64,000 nt of DNA from a bacterium SCSIO 12696. GTDB lineage: Bacteria; Pseudomonadota; Gammaproteobacteria; Pseudomonadales; Porticoccaceae. Location: positions 2,508,501 to 2,572,500 of the forward strand of contig CP073744.1 of the NCBI GenBank assembly GCA_024397955.1, read 5' to 3'. The position numbers were made by a program, and so were the translations under genes. Shown one piece after another: positions 1 through 8,691 of this stretch. The notes beneath the pieces are model-generated. The model did no database searches. It was not told where the DNA came from and saw nothing but the letters and a program-made list of their open reading frames with translations. The stretch's first letter is position 1, and the number at the start of each line of letters is the position of its first letter.

Positions 1-576
1 GTGATGAATCAAGGTCACACACTGGGAAGCAAACAACATGGTATTGCCCAAGCTGATTTTCTCCGCTCCCAAACGCTTCAGGCTGTTAAAGCTTTTTTTC
101 GGCATGGGAATATGGTCGGTGAGTAAAAAGCACGGGTTGTCGCCAAAAGTTGTGTCACCGATGTCTTCTCCTTTTTTATCCATGACATAGAGCTGATGAT
201 TTTCCGAAAGCTGTTGCACCAGTTTTTCAAAACTCAGAGTGCGTACGGTAATTCCCGGCTCAACCGTTTTTTGCTGTTCTTTGCCCATACCCTGTGACGC
301 ATCCAGTGCAGCCACAACTTTGGCTAGCAACGCTTGCTCGTGAAAGCCACCGATATTTTCCAGTTTATCTGCCACAAAACTGATAGTGCGGGAGAAATCC
401 TGGGTGCTTTCCAATACCAGATGAACCCTGACATCTTTGCGGTGAGATTGCGCCACAAAAATGCCGTTCATCAAAGTGTGCGCCAGAATTTCACTGTGAG
501 CATCGCCGCCGACACCGGCCAACAATTTTTGGCTGTTGGTGGGTGCGGCGCGGGCACGGACAACAAAGGTGCGCAT
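1..576 (-). CDS. trmY: TrmY-like tRNA pseudouridine N1-methyltransferase (3' end off window)
   Basis: This is the first 192 codons of a SPOUT-class methyltransferase; the frame is open to the window edge with no stop. The N-terminus MRTFVVRARAAPTNSQK and the C-terminal part ISLGNTMLFASQCVTLIHH match the archaeal TrmY/COG1901 pattern (MR.FVV.A...P, then SLG...LLAS.C). In that family the late LG..L.AS.C stretch lies in the trefoil knot that binds S-adenosylmethionine. Archaeal TrmY methylates N1 of pseudouridine 54 in tRNA; bacterial members are known by sequence but their substrate is not established. The family is about 195-200 residues, so only a few residues are missing. The start is the ATG at 574-576, with a GGGGAG sequence about 9 nt upstream formed by the last codons of the preceding gene. 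It is the last visible gene of an apparent aroF-like/unknown/trmY operon. Family assignment is confident; the bacterial function is inferred. Confidence 0.82.
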   Translation of the reverse strand, partial: MRTFVVRARAAPTNSQKLLAGVGGDAHSEILAHTLMNGIFVAQSHRKDVRVHLVLESTQDFSRTISFVADKLENIGGFHEQALLAKVVAALDASQGMGKEQQKTVEPGITVRTLSFEKLVQQLSENHQLYVMDKKGEDIGDTTFGDNPCFLLTDHIPMPKKSFNSLKRLGAEKISLGNTMLFASQCVTLIHH

Positions 577-582
577 GCTTGG

Positions 583-1356
583 TTACTCCCCTTTTGCGAA
601 CTGTTTGAGTTGCGCCAATTCGCTGTGGTATGACTGCAATTGCTTTTGCGCACGCTTATAAGTGCCTTTGAGATGACCTTTTAGATGTTGGAACAGGTGG
701 CGGTTATCGATGCCTTTCAAATGGCAGAAGATGGCCAGGGCTACCAGCGATTCCCGCTCAGACAATACCGCATTGCGATTGGCCGCCGGGTCGTAACAGC
801 TGCCGCAACCGGTGCGAAATTGGTATGCGGAGTTGGTGATTAACAAGCCAAAGCCCATAAAAATAGCCACTACTTCCGTCGCCTGTGACAAGTAATCATT
901 GCCTCCTGGGGGTGTTTGCCCGGATTGGTACACCAGGTGTTGTGCCACCAAATGACTAAAACTGGCTGCCATGGCCTGAGGCTGTTTGGTTTGCTGGGGC
1001 TGATAGCTGATGATTAACTGGGGGCTGTGTGGGTCACTGGCAGCCTGAATATCACCGCGCTGATGAGTATCCAGCGATAGCCGCGGCACCGGTGCAGGAA
1101 TAAAATTTTCCGGGCTGACCAAAATAAACGGCCAGTGGTTGAGCCCGGCGTACTGAGTCACCCGGCTAAAAATGGCCTGGGCCATACCATGGACGCTGTT
1201 GACCCGATCCGGGAAAAAATCATTGCTGGGCAGCACCAGCGGACACTCCTGAAAGGCCTGTCGGTCGTACTCACTGATGGCCCAGTGAAAGCAATCCAAC
1301 AGCCAGCTAACACTGTCGTCGTCGATAACTGGTTTGGGTTTGAGCAGTGACAACAT
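583..1356 (-). CDS. Uncharacterised 257-residue protein, possibly a degenerate zincin-like fold
   Basis: I do not recognise a named family. The start ATG shares one base with the TGA of the upstream DAHP synthase (TGATG), so translation is probably coupled. The stop lies 6 bp before the trmY start. The protein is soluble, with no signal peptide or membrane segment. The N-terminal part has WLLDCFHWAISEY (about 18-30) and PLVLPSNDFFP (39-49). The middle has SHLVAQHLV (134-142) followed by ATEVVAIFMGFGLLITNS (159-176), which looks like the helix pair of metallopeptidase-like proteins where HExxH is followed by a Thr-Asp/Glu-rich helix. Here the HExxH position reads LVAQH, so the metal site would be broken. 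There is a GCGSC cluster at 183-187. The C-terminal third is basic and helical with a KGHLKGTYKRAQKQL stretch. A non-catalytic helper of the tRNA methyltransferase is possible but unsupported. Confidence 0.75.
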   Translation of the reverse strand: MLSLLKPKPVIDDDSVSWLLDCFHWAISEYDRQAFQECPLVLPSNDFFPDRVNSVHGMAQAIFSRVTQYAGLNHWPFILVSPENFIPAPVPRLSLDTHQRGDIQAASDPHSPQLIISYQPQQTKQPQAMAASFSHLVAQHLVYQSGQTPPGGNDYLSQATEVVAIFMGFGLLITNSAYQFRTGCGSCYDPAANRNAVLSERESLVALAIFCHLKGIDNRHLFQHLKGHLKGTYKRAQKQLQSYHSELAQLKQFAKGE

Positions 1357-2402
1357 CAGCGCACCGTTGCCGCCAGTCGTTCCAGTACGGGCAGGGTATT
1401 TGCCAATGACAGGCAGCCGTCAGTAATACTCTGCCCATACGTTAAGGGTTCACCGGTCACTTGTTTTTGGTTGCCGCCCACCAGATGGCTCTCCAGCATT
1501 AACCCGCGAATGGCGGTTTCTCCGGCTTCCCTTTGCTGGGCGATATCTTCTGCCACCAGTGGCTGGTTTTCCGGATTTTTAAGGCTGTTGCCATGGCTGC
1601 AATCAATAATCAGGTTGCTGGTAATGCCGCCTTTTTCCAATACGGCTTTGGCGGTGTTTACGGATTCGGCGTTGTAATTCGGCCCGCTAACATTGCCGCC
1701 GCGCAGAATCAGATAACAGTGCGGGTTGCCGCTGGTTTCCAGAATGGCGGGGGAGCCCTCTTTGGTGAGTGACGGAAACCAGTGTGAGTGGCTGGCAGAA
1801 CGGATGGCGTCTACCGCTACTTGCATGTCGCCGTCGGTGCGGTTTTTAAATCCTACTGGCATGGACAAGCCAGAGGCCAGTTCCCGGTGTATCTGGCTCT
1901 CCACCGTACGCGCGCCGATGGCGGCAAAGCTCACCAGGTCGGCGTAGTATTGGCCAATCGTCGTATCCAGAAATTCCGAAGCAGCGGGCAAGCCCAACTC
2001 CGCCACATCCAGCAGCAGCTGGCGGGCGATTTTCAAGCCTTTGTTGATTTGGAAGCTGCCGTCCAGGTCCGGGTCATTAATCAGCCCTTTCCAGCCCACC
2101 ACGGTACGGGGCTTTTCAAAATACACCCGCAACACAATAAATAACTTGTCGCTGTACTTTTCAGAGGCTTCCTTGAGCTGGCGGGCGTAGTCCATGGCCG
2201 CTGCCGGGTCGTGAATGGAGCAGGGGCCAACCATCACCAGCAGACGTTTATCTTTACCGCTCAGAATATTTTCGATGGTAGTGCGCGATTGGGCAATCAA
2301 CTGGGCGCTACTGGCGGGCACCGGCAGTTCACTACTGAGAATGGCCGGCGCCAACAGCGGCTGGCTGTGACGAATACGCAGGTCGTCCGTACGGCTGGAC
2401 AT
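1356..2402 (-). CDS. 3-deoxy-7-phosphoheptulonate (DAHP) synthase, class I
   Basis: Condenses phosphoenolpyruvate and erythrose 4-phosphate to DAHP, the first step of the shikimate pathway, in the cytoplasm. Recognisable family blocks include VMVGPCSIHDP near the N-terminus (PEP/metal-binding Cys), RVYFEKPRTVVGWKGLINDP, ASEFLD, GARTVESQIHRELASGLSMPVGFKN, HCYLILRGG and IDCSHGNS (metal-binding His). Starting at the ATG at 2400-2402 gives 348 residues, close to the usual 350. This start is preferred because an AAGGAAA ribosome-binding site lies just upstream of it. An in-frame ATG at 2426 would place that site inside the coding region. The protein belongs to the AroF/AroG/AroH type, but which aromatic amino acid inhibits it cannot be read from sequence by eye, so no symbol is given. 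It overlaps the next gene by one base. Confidence 0.93.
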   Translation of the reverse strand: MSSRTDDLRIRHSQPLLAPAILSSELPVPASSAQLIAQSRTTIENILSGKDKRLLVMVGPCSIHDPAAAMDYARQLKEASEKYSDKLFIVLRVYFEKPRTVVGWKGLINDPDLDGSFQINKGLKIARQLLLDVAELGLPAASEFLDTTIGQYYADLVSFAAIGARTVESQIHRELASGLSMPVGFKNRTDGDMQVAVDAIRSASHSHWFPSLTKEGSPAILETSGNPHCYLILRGGNVSGPNYNAESVNTAKAVLEKGGITSNLIIDCSHGNSLKNPENQPLVAEDIAQQREAGETAIRGLMLESHLVGGNQKQVTGEPLTYGQSITDGCLSLANTLPVLERLAATVR

Positions 2403-2548
2403 AAGAGTTTCCTTCAACAAAGACAACGGCGACGGATTGTACCATCGCCGGCTGAGGGTTGGTGGCAGTGCTTTGTTTCGCTTTGTTATAGCTGATAAAG
2501 TGGCCGAATTAATGGGTACTTAGACAACAATAATTAGAGGGTTTTGCG

Positions 2549-3946
2549 ATGGCGGCGGTTGCAGGGCAACACGAAAACTGGTCATCCCGTTTTGGTTTCT
2601 TGATGGCGTCGGTGGGCTTCGCCGTTGGCCTGGGTAATATCTGGCGCTTTCCTTATATGACCGGTGAAAATGGCGGCGCCGCTTTTGTACTGGTGTATTT
2701 GGTTTGCGCTTTTGCCATTGGCGTACCGATCTTGATGGCGGAAGTGATGATCGGTCGACGTGGCAAGCTGTCGCCGCCGGCTTCAATGGCGGCGGTTGCC
2801 GAGCAGGAAGGCACCAGCAAGGTGTGGGGTGCCGCCGGTGGTATGAACCTGCTTACCGCTCTGACCATCCAGGTGTTTTATTGTGTGATTGCCGGCTGGG
2901 TGCTGAGTTATTTCTGGAAAGCCCTGAATACCGGTTTTGTGGGCATAGATGCCTCTGTTGCCGAATCGACCTTTAATGCCACGGTGCAGGACGTGCCGGG
3001 TATGTTGTTGTGGACGGCCATTGCCCTTGGGGTCACCGGGTTTATTATTTACCGGGGTGTACAGGATGGTATTGAGAAAGCCGTCAAGGTGATGATGCCC
3101 ACCCTGTTCCTGCTGTTGGTGGTGCTGGTGATTTACCACATGTTTGCCGGTGGTTTTCCCGAAGCGGTGGATTACCTGTTTAGCGCGGACTTCAGCAAGA
3201 TTACCGGAGCGGTGTGGCTGGCGGCCATCGGTCAGGCGTTTTTCTCCGTAGGCGTGGGCATGGCCGGGATGATGACCTTTGGCGCTTATCTGCCCAAATC
3301 CATTTCTATCAGTAAGTCGGTCTTTATTATTGTTTTGGCCGATACCTTTGTTGCGCTGCTCGCCGGCTTTGCGATCTTCCCCGCCGTATTCGCCAATGGG
3401 CTTGATCCTCAGAGTGGCCCTGGTCTGATATTTAAAACTCTACCGGTGGCGTTCTCCCAAATGCCCGGCGGCTACGGGGTGAGCATTGTCTTTTTTATGT
3501 TGTTGTCGGTGGCTGCTATTACCTCCATGGTGGGTTTGTTGGAGCCGTTGATTTCCTGGGCGGAAGAGCGCAAAAATACCAGCCGCCAGAAAAGCGCGGT
3601 GATTATTACCCTGATTACTGCCGCTATTAGTGTGCTGTCTATTTTGGCGTTTAGTGGCAAAATGACTTGGACGCTTTCAGATATTTTTGCTATCAAACCA
3701 GAGGATCCAGGCTCGTTCTTATATCTTACATTTGGCGATCTGATGGATGCGTTCTCCAGCCGTTTGTTGTTGCCATTAGGTGGATTGTTTATCGCTATCT
3801 TTGCCGGTTGGTTTATTAGCCGCAAGTCCAGTTTCGAAGAACTGGATATTCATAATCCTTTGGTCTATCAGGCCTGGCGTTTCTTTATCCGTTTTGTGGC
3901 GCCAGTGGCGGTGCTGATTATTTTGTTTAGAGGCATCACGGAATAA
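2549..3946 (+). CDS. Sodium-dependent transporter of the SNF/NSS family
   Basis: A 465-residue inner-membrane protein of the neurotransmitter:sodium symporter family (LeuT-like fold), which moves amino acids or related amines with Na+. The hallmark first helix reads GFAVGLGNIWRFPY (about 23-36), carrying the unwound Na+/substrate site, followed by GENGGAAFVLVYL. About eleven hydrophobic segments follow, ending in VAPVAVLIILFRGITE. This length and an apparent odd number of helices are typical of bacterial SNF proteins. The substrate cannot be predicted. An AGAGG sequence lies upstream of the ATG. The gene is divergent from the DAHP synthase, with 146 bp between the starts, and ends at a clear intrinsic terminator, so it is probably a single-gene unit. 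Confidence 0.9.
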   Translation: MAAVAGQHENWSSRFGFLMASVGFAVGLGNIWRFPYMTGENGGAAFVLVYLVCAFAIGVPILMAEVMIGRRGKLSPPASMAAVAEQEGTSKVWGAAGGMNLLTALTIQVFYCVIAGWVLSYFWKALNTGFVGIDASVAESTFNATVQDVPGMLLWTAIALGVTGFIIYRGVQDGIEKAVKVMMPTLFLLLVVLVIYHMFAGGFPEAVDYLFSADFSKITGAVWLAAIGQAFFSVGVGMAGMMTFGAYLPKSISISKSVFIIVLADTFVALLAGFAIFPAVFANGLDPQSGPGLIFKTLPVAFSQMPGGYGVSIVFFMLLSVAAITSMVGLLEPLISWAEERKNTSRQKSAVIITLITAAISVLSILAFSGKMTWTLSDIFAIKPEDPGSFLYLTFGDLMDAFSSRLLLPLGGLFIAIFAGWFISRKSSFEELDIHNPLVYQAWRFFIRFVAPVAVLIILFRGITE

Positions 3947-3989
3947 AGGTAGCGCTTAATTCCTCCGATTGAGTGCCGCCTGTAGTGAC

Positions 3990-4022
3990 AACTGGCATCT
4001 GTTAGCAGATGCCAGTTTTTAT
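3990..4022 (+). terminator. Rho-independent terminator after the SNF transporter
   Basis: A perfect 12-bp stem (AACTGGCATCTG at 3990-4001 with its complement at 4006-4017) encloses a TTAG loop. It is followed directly by TTTTATT on the plus strand. It lies 43 bp after the transporter stop and separates it from the oppositely oriented kinase gene. Confidence 0.9.
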
Positions 4023-4050
4023 TGGATGGCCTGACACATCAAATCATCAA

Positions 4051-5298
4051 TTACGAACCAAGGTGTGCCTCCGTGATCGGCAGTTTTATAGTAAAAGTGG
4101 TGCCTTTGCCAATGGCGCTGTTCACCTCAATAGAACCATGATGTTTGCCCACAATAATTGAGTGGGCAATGGCCAAGCCTTGGCCTGTTCCTTTGCCCAC
4201 ACCCTTGGTGGTAAAAAAGGGCTCAAAGATTTTGTGTTGAATGTCACTGGGAATGCCCGGCCCAGTGTCTGCTATACGGATCAATACCTTGTCGCTCTCG
4301 CTACGAGTGGTGGTGATGGTGATGCGATCTTCACAATTTTCCATGCCTTCACTTTTCCCGGAAATCGCCTGCATAGCGTTAAGGATGATATTGATCCAAA
4401 CCTGATTCAACTCTGCTGGAAAGCCCAATACTTTAGGGAGTTTGCTATCCAGGTCTGTCTCAATATCAATGCTGTCTTTGCACTCATTGCGCACGACTAT
4501 CAGCGTATTTTCTATGGCGCAATTAATATCTACGGGCTGCTGGTTATTGTTGCCTGGGTGGGAAAAGCCTTTCATGGCAGAAACTATCTCAGCAATGGCT
4601 TTCATGCCGCCGCACGATTGCTGCAGAGAATCGGGTATCTCTTCGGCCAAAAATTCCATGTCGGCCTCTTCCAGCAGTTGGTTGAATTTTGAAGCCAGAG
4701 CTTCGGGCGCGCTTTGTAGCAGTGCTTGAAACTGTTGCAACAGTTCCATTAGTTCACTGAAAGAACGTTCCAGGAACTCCAGGTTGTTGTGCACAAATTG
4801 CACAGGCGTATTGATTTCATGGGCGATGCCAGCTGCCAGCTGACCGATAGCCTCCAGTTTTTGCGCCTGCAACAGTTGTTGCTGCAATTGTGCTTTTTCT
4901 TCAATGTCGCGGAATACCACCACTGCGCCAATTTGCTCTCCACGGCTGGACATAACTGGAGCGCCACTGACCTCAAGAAGGATCGAGTGGGTTGCTCCTC
5001 CAGGCTTTTGGATACACATAGTGATGTTATGGGTTGTTTCACCACCTATGGCGCGAGCCAGTGGCAGTTCTTCCGGTGGGAATGGTGTTGTGCGGTCGGT
5101 TTTGAATATGCCGTATGTATCGCTCCAGCTGTCTGGGCCACCGGAAGAAGCGCCAACTCCAAGGATCCTTTCTGCAGCCTTGTTGAAGTGTGTGAAATGA
5201 CCATCCATATCACAGACTACAAATCCGTCGTTAAGGCTCTCAATAATGGCTAACAGAGTGTCTTTGTCTCCTGGCATTCCAGGATGTTGATATGACAT
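4051..5298 (-). CDS. PAS-domain soluble histidine kinase
   Basis: A 415-residue kinase with no membrane segment. An N-terminal PAS domain (about 13-130) contains IIESLNDGFVVCDMDGHFTHFN and ends in VVVFRDIEEK. The dimerisation/phosphoacceptor box is IGQLAAGIAHEINTPVQF with the acceptor His at 160. The C-terminal ATPase domain shows an N box (NQVWINIILNAMQAI, 298-312), a G1 box DTGPGIP (344-350) and a G2 box GKGTGQGLAIAHS (368-380). The kinase core closely resembles that of the kinase at 6444-8675, sharing EADMEFLAEEIP, an MK.(F/Y)SHPG block and the HEINTP.QF..(N/D)NL.FL box. The two look like a duplicated pair. It is transcribed away from the peroxidase operon, from a shared 189-bp intergenic region. 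No receiver is attached; the regulators at 8692-11002 are the likeliest partners by position. Confidence 0.92.
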   Translation of the reverse strand: MSYQHPGMPGDKDTLLAIIESLNDGFVVCDMDGHFTHFNKAAERILGVGASSGGPDSWSDTYGIFKTDRTTPFPPEELPLARAIGGETTHNITMCIQKPGGATHSILLEVSGAPVMSSRGEQIGAVVVFRDIEEKAQLQQQLLQAQKLEAIGQLAAGIAHEINTPVQFVHNNLEFLERSFSELMELLQQFQALLQSAPEALASKFNQLLEEADMEFLAEEIPDSLQQSCGGMKAIAEIVSAMKGFSHPGNNNQQPVDINCAIENTLIVVRNECKDSIDIETDLDSKLPKVLGFPAELNQVWINIILNAMQAISGKSEGMENCEDRITITTTRSESDKVLIRIADTGPGIPSDIQHKIFEPFFTTKGVGKGTGQGLAIAHSIIVGKHHGSIEVNSAIGKGTTFTIKLPITEAHLGS

Positions 5299-5339
5299 TG
5301 CAGTGCCTTTGATTATTTAGTGGAGGCTATTCGAGAAAG

Positions 5340-5366
5340 AATAACCATGAAAAACTAAAGGTTATT
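5340..5366. promoter_or_regulatory. Inverted repeat in the divergent kinase/peroxidase promoter region
   Basis: AATAACC at 5340-5346 and its perfect complement GGTTATT at 5360-5366 are separated by 13 bp. They lie in an AT-rich intergenic stretch between the divergent kinase (start 5298) and peroxidase (start 5488). The size and position suit a dimeric regulator site, but a 7-bp inverted repeat in AT-rich DNA can arise by chance. No convincing -35/-10 pair could be assigned. Confidence 0.3.
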
Positions 5367-5487
5367 GATTAGGTTGCCGATGTAGAGACAGTTGTAAAAA
5401 AAATAATACAAATAGAGTCTGCTCTTAACTAAGACCACGAAATCGTAAGGCAATCACCGGCAGTTTGCTACACAAAGGAGAGTGGTA

Positions 5488-6447
5488 ATGAAACGTTTGG
5501 TGTGTTGTGGAAAAAAGTCCCTGTATATCGGTCTTTCCTTCCTGTTCGTACCTCTTTCTATCAGTGAGCCTATTACGCCAATATTGACCCCTCACGACTT
5601 GGATGAAGGCGCAGTTCAGCTTGGTAAGCGTTTGTTCCACAGTGTAGAGCTGTCCGGTGACAACAGCGTTTCCTGTGCTTCCTGTCACAAGGTTGATGGT
5701 GGTGGTGATGATGATCTGCGCTTTTCAATTGGTGTGGGTGGTCAAATTGGGCCAATCAATGCTCCTACCGTACTCAATAGTAGCCTTAATGCATTTCAAT
5801 TTTGGGATGGTCGGGCAGAAACGCTAGAGCAACAGGCAGAAGGCCCTATACACAACCCTTTGGAAATGAACAGCTCATGGCAAGAGGTGATCCAGAAATT
5901 GTCGGTGAACCGGGATTGGGTGGAAGAGTTTCGGGATATCTACCCAGACGGTATAACGGCGACAAACATCGCCCGTGCCATAGCATCGTATGAAAAAGCT
6001 TTAGTGACACCAGGTTCTCCCTTTGATCGCTACTTGCTGGGAGAAGAGTCGGCTATCACCGATCGTGCCAAAGAGGGTTATCGCCTGTTTATACAAATGG
6101 GGTGTGTATCCTGTCATCAAGGCCAAAATGTTGGAGGCAATATGTTTCAGCAGTTCGGCATTATGGGGGACTATTTTCGCGATAGGGGTGCTGTTACAGA
6201 AGCGGATTACGGGCGTTTCAATGTGACAGGAAAAGAGAGTGATCGATTTAAATTTAAAGTGCCAGGGCTGCGCAATGTGGCGAAAACAGCGCCTTACTTT
6301 CACGATGGCAGCGTGGAAACGTTAGCAGAAGCTATACGGACTATGGCTCGGTATCAATTAGGGCGAGGCATAAGCGATAGTCAAGTGCAGGCGATTGAGG
6401 CTTTTTTAAGGTCACTCTCTGGTGAAGTCAGGGAGGACTTACAATGA
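5488..6447 (+). CDS. Di-haem cytochrome c peroxidase (CcpA/MauG superfamily)
   Basis: A periplasmic di-haem c-type peroxidase that would reduce hydrogen peroxide with electrons from small c-type cytochromes. The 319-residue precursor starts at the ATG at 5488, 7 nt after AAGGAG; a GTG at 5482 is poorly placed. A hydrophobic signal region covers about 9-26. Two CxxCH haem sites are visible: CASCH (63-67) and CVSCH (206-210). The family block NAPTVLNSS...FWDGRA lies at 91-110 and VPGLRNVAKTAPYFHDGS at 258-275. TMARYQLG at 285-292 carries Met286 at the position that ligates the high-potential haem in true peroxidases. That favours a peroxidase over a MauG-type oxygenase, which has Tyr there. Its stop overlaps the start of the downstream kinase by 4 bp (ATGA). 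Such coupling of a peroxidase to a sensor kinase is unusual. Confidence 0.92.
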   Translation: MKRLVCCGKKSLYIGLSFLFVPLSISEPITPILTPHDLDEGAVQLGKRLFHSVELSGDNSVSCASCHKVDGGGDDDLRFSIGVGGQIGPINAPTVLNSSLNAFQFWDGRAETLEQQAEGPIHNPLEMNSSWQEVIQKLSVNRDWVEEFRDIYPDGITATNIARAIASYEKALVTPGSPFDRYLLGEESAITDRAKEGYRLFIQMGCVSCHQGQNVGGNMFQQFGIMGDYFRDRGAVTEADYGRFNVTGKESDRFKFKVPGLRNVAKTAPYFHDGSVETLAEAIRTMARYQLGRGISDSQVQAIEAFLRSLSGEVREDLQ

Positions 6448-8675
6448 AAAAAACAGCTTCTCTTTCTGTGTATGCCAAGATGATTATTGGCTTCTTTTTT
6501 ATATTACTGGCGAGCTTTTCCCTTCTGAGCATCAATAAATACAGCGCCAGTTATGATCACCAGAAGAGTCTGGTCTCAGAGATCAGACTGAGATCGCAGG
6601 AACTTCACGCCAAACTATTGGAGGTTCGTGGTGGTTTTGTGGTGGATTACGATGGCTTGGTGGAAAAAACATCGACACTCAATCGGCTACTGTCTGCTCT
6701 GGCAAAGAAGGAGCAGCAGTACCAACAAGCGGAAGGTGAGGAGGGCCTTGCTTTTGGCAGTTGGTTGTTCGGAAAAGAAACAATAGATATTTCTTCTCAG
6801 GAATTGGAAGTATCTCTTATTAGCCGTATGCAGATTGTTGAAGAGTTTAAATCTAATTTTTCAGTATTCAGAAATTCTCAGCTTATCGTTTTTCAGCTCA
6901 TAGCTGATCTTCGTCAGATGTATGCGGACAACCAGGCGTTGAATGAAGATCTTGACGTATTGGAAGCGGATGCTTTGAAAGCTATTCACGCAATGGTTGA
7001 CGATGACCATGACGTGTTAAATGCTAGCCTTTCTACCATACGCGAGCGACACAGAAACTCCTTTGAAGATATTGATGAATTTTTGGGATTTATCATCGGC
7101 CATTTCAAAATTATTAATGGCAGGGAGTCTGTGATCAGCCAGATAGTCAGGGAGGAAGTATCATTATCCAGCCAGTTTGAGCAACAGCTAGACGTGTTCG
7201 AATACAAATTGGACAGTGAGTATAGGCAACATGATGAGCGCTCATCAATGTACCGATACAGTTTTGCTGTAGTGGCTTTGACCATTCTTTTTTATGGAAT
7301 ATTTCAGGCCAGAAATTCGAGTCGTTTAGCTAGCCAGCTTCTGGTGCAAAATGAAAATCTAGAAAGTATGGTCGAAGAACGTACAAAAAATTTGAAACTC
7401 GCTACAGATAATTTGCAGGCTGAAAAGAAAGAGCGGGAAAAAAATCTGGTTGAATTAAAGGAATCCAGAGAAAGATTGAACGTTATTATCAATAACTTGC
7501 ACGGTTGTGTTTATGAATACGATGTAGTGAATGATGCAGTGGCTTACATGAGCCGGGGAGCAGAAGAAATTTGGGGGTGCAGTTCAGGGAAAATTTCTAG
7601 TCAAGAAGATTTGAGGCGGCAGATCCATCCAGATGACCAGCAATCCACTTGCACCGCTTTTGATGACGGCGTTGCTGAGCATTCTCCATTTAATATGGAA
7701 TATAGAATTATAAGGTCACTGGAAGATGAGCGCTGGGTTAGGGAGGTCGGAGTGCCTATTGTTGAAGATGGTGCTGTTAAATCCGTCGTTTGCTTGGTGT
7801 CTGATATTCACGAATTTAAAAAGGCTGGAGAAGATAGGAAACGGATTCAGGAAGAGTTGAATCACGCTCAAAAGATGGAATCGGTTGGCCAGCTGGCCGC
7901 TGGTGTGGCTCACGAAATTAATACTCCGGCCCAGTTTATTTCCGACAATCTTGTATTTCTTCAGGAATCGGCAGGGGATTTGATAACCCTAATAAAAGAA
8001 ATGGAAGCTGAGGTTGGAAGATCCACTGAAGAGTCGACCAAGAAAGTAGTAGAAGATCTATTGGATGAGGCGGATATGGAATATCTCGCTGAGGAAATTC
8101 CACAAGCACTGTCTCAATCTGCAAGTGGTATGGAGCGAATAGCTACCATTGTTCGCGCCATGAAAGATTATTCTCACCCAGGTGAATCTTTGGAATTAGC
8201 CGATATTAATGGAGCACTGCAGAGCACTATTATTGTTTCCAAATCAGAGTGGAAATATTTTGCCAAACTGGAGACTGACTTCGATGATAATCTTCCATTG
8301 GTAGAATGTGTGGTGGGTGATGTTAATCAGGTAGTGCTTAACATGATTGTTAATGCTGCGCATGCCATTGTTGATAAATTTGATGACCCCGATGATTTAG
8401 GTGGGCTAATTACCGTTCGCACCAGAGGAAGTGGGGAACAGGTATCTATAGAAATTAGTGATAACGGTGCCGGTATGGCGGAGTCGGTCAAAAGTCGTAT
8501 TTTCGATCAATTTTTTACCACCAAAGAAGTGGGTAAGGGCACTGGTCAAGGTTTGAGTATTGCTTATCGACTGATTGTTGAGAATCACAACGGCAAGATA
8601 GAAGTAGATAGCGAGCCAGGCCAAGGTACTACTTTCCGTATTCTCTTGCCTGTATCACAACCGAAAACTGCGTAA
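6444..8675 (+). CDS. Membrane histidine kinase with helical (DAHL-like) sensor and PAS domain
   Basis: A 743-residue inner-membrane sensor. The first membrane helix is about 11-30. A long periplasmic helical region (about 31-268) has LHAKLLEVRGGFVVDYDGLV near its start, resembling the DAHL class of double-helical sensor domains. The second helix is about 271-287, then a coiled coil with SMVEERTKNLK (308-318), a PAS-3-like domain (about 342-460) and a kinase core. The acceptor His is 490 in GQLAAGVAHEINTPAQF, the N box is NQVVLNMIVNAAHAI (628-642), and the G boxes are DNGAGMA (673-679) and GKGTGQGLSIAYR (698-710). It begins inside the stop codon of the peroxidase gene and is followed 16 bp later by a REC-HDOD regulator. 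The periplasmic sensor therefore faces the same compartment as the peroxidase. The stimulus is unknown; a link to peroxide or redox state is inferred from context. Confidence 0.92.
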   Translation: MKKTASLSVYAKMIIGFFFILLASFSLLSINKYSASYDHQKSLVSEIRLRSQELHAKLLEVRGGFVVDYDGLVEKTSTLNRLLSALAKKEQQYQQAEGEEGLAFGSWLFGKETIDISSQELEVSLISRMQIVEEFKSNFSVFRNSQLIVFQLIADLRQMYADNQALNEDLDVLEADALKAIHAMVDDDHDVLNASLSTIRERHRNSFEDIDEFLGFIIGHFKIINGRESVISQIVREEVSLSSQFEQQLDVFEYKLDSEYRQHDERSSMYRYSFAVVALTILFYGIFQARNSSRLASQLLVQNENLESMVEERTKNLKLATDNLQAEKKEREKNLVELKESRERLNVIINNLHGCVYEYDVVNDAVAYMSRGAEEIWGCSSGKISSQEDLRRQIHPDDQQSTCTAFDDGVAEHSPFNMEYRIIRSLEDERWVREVGVPIVEDGAVKSVVCLVSDIHEFKKAGEDRKRIQEELNHAQKMESVGQLAAGVAHEINTPAQFISDNLVFLQESAGDLITLIKEMEAEVGRSTEESTKKVVEDLLDEADMEYLAEEIPQALSQSASGMERIATIVRAMKDYSHPGESLELADINGALQSTIIVSKSEWKYFAKLETDFDDNLPLVECVVGDVNQVVLNMIVNAAHAIVDKFDDPDDLGGLITVRTRGSGEQVSIEISDNGAGMAESVKSRIFDQFFTTKEVGKGTGQGLSIAYRLIVENHNGKIEVDSEPGQGTTFRILLPVSQPKTA

Positions 8676-8691
8676 TTAAAAAGGAAGTGCA

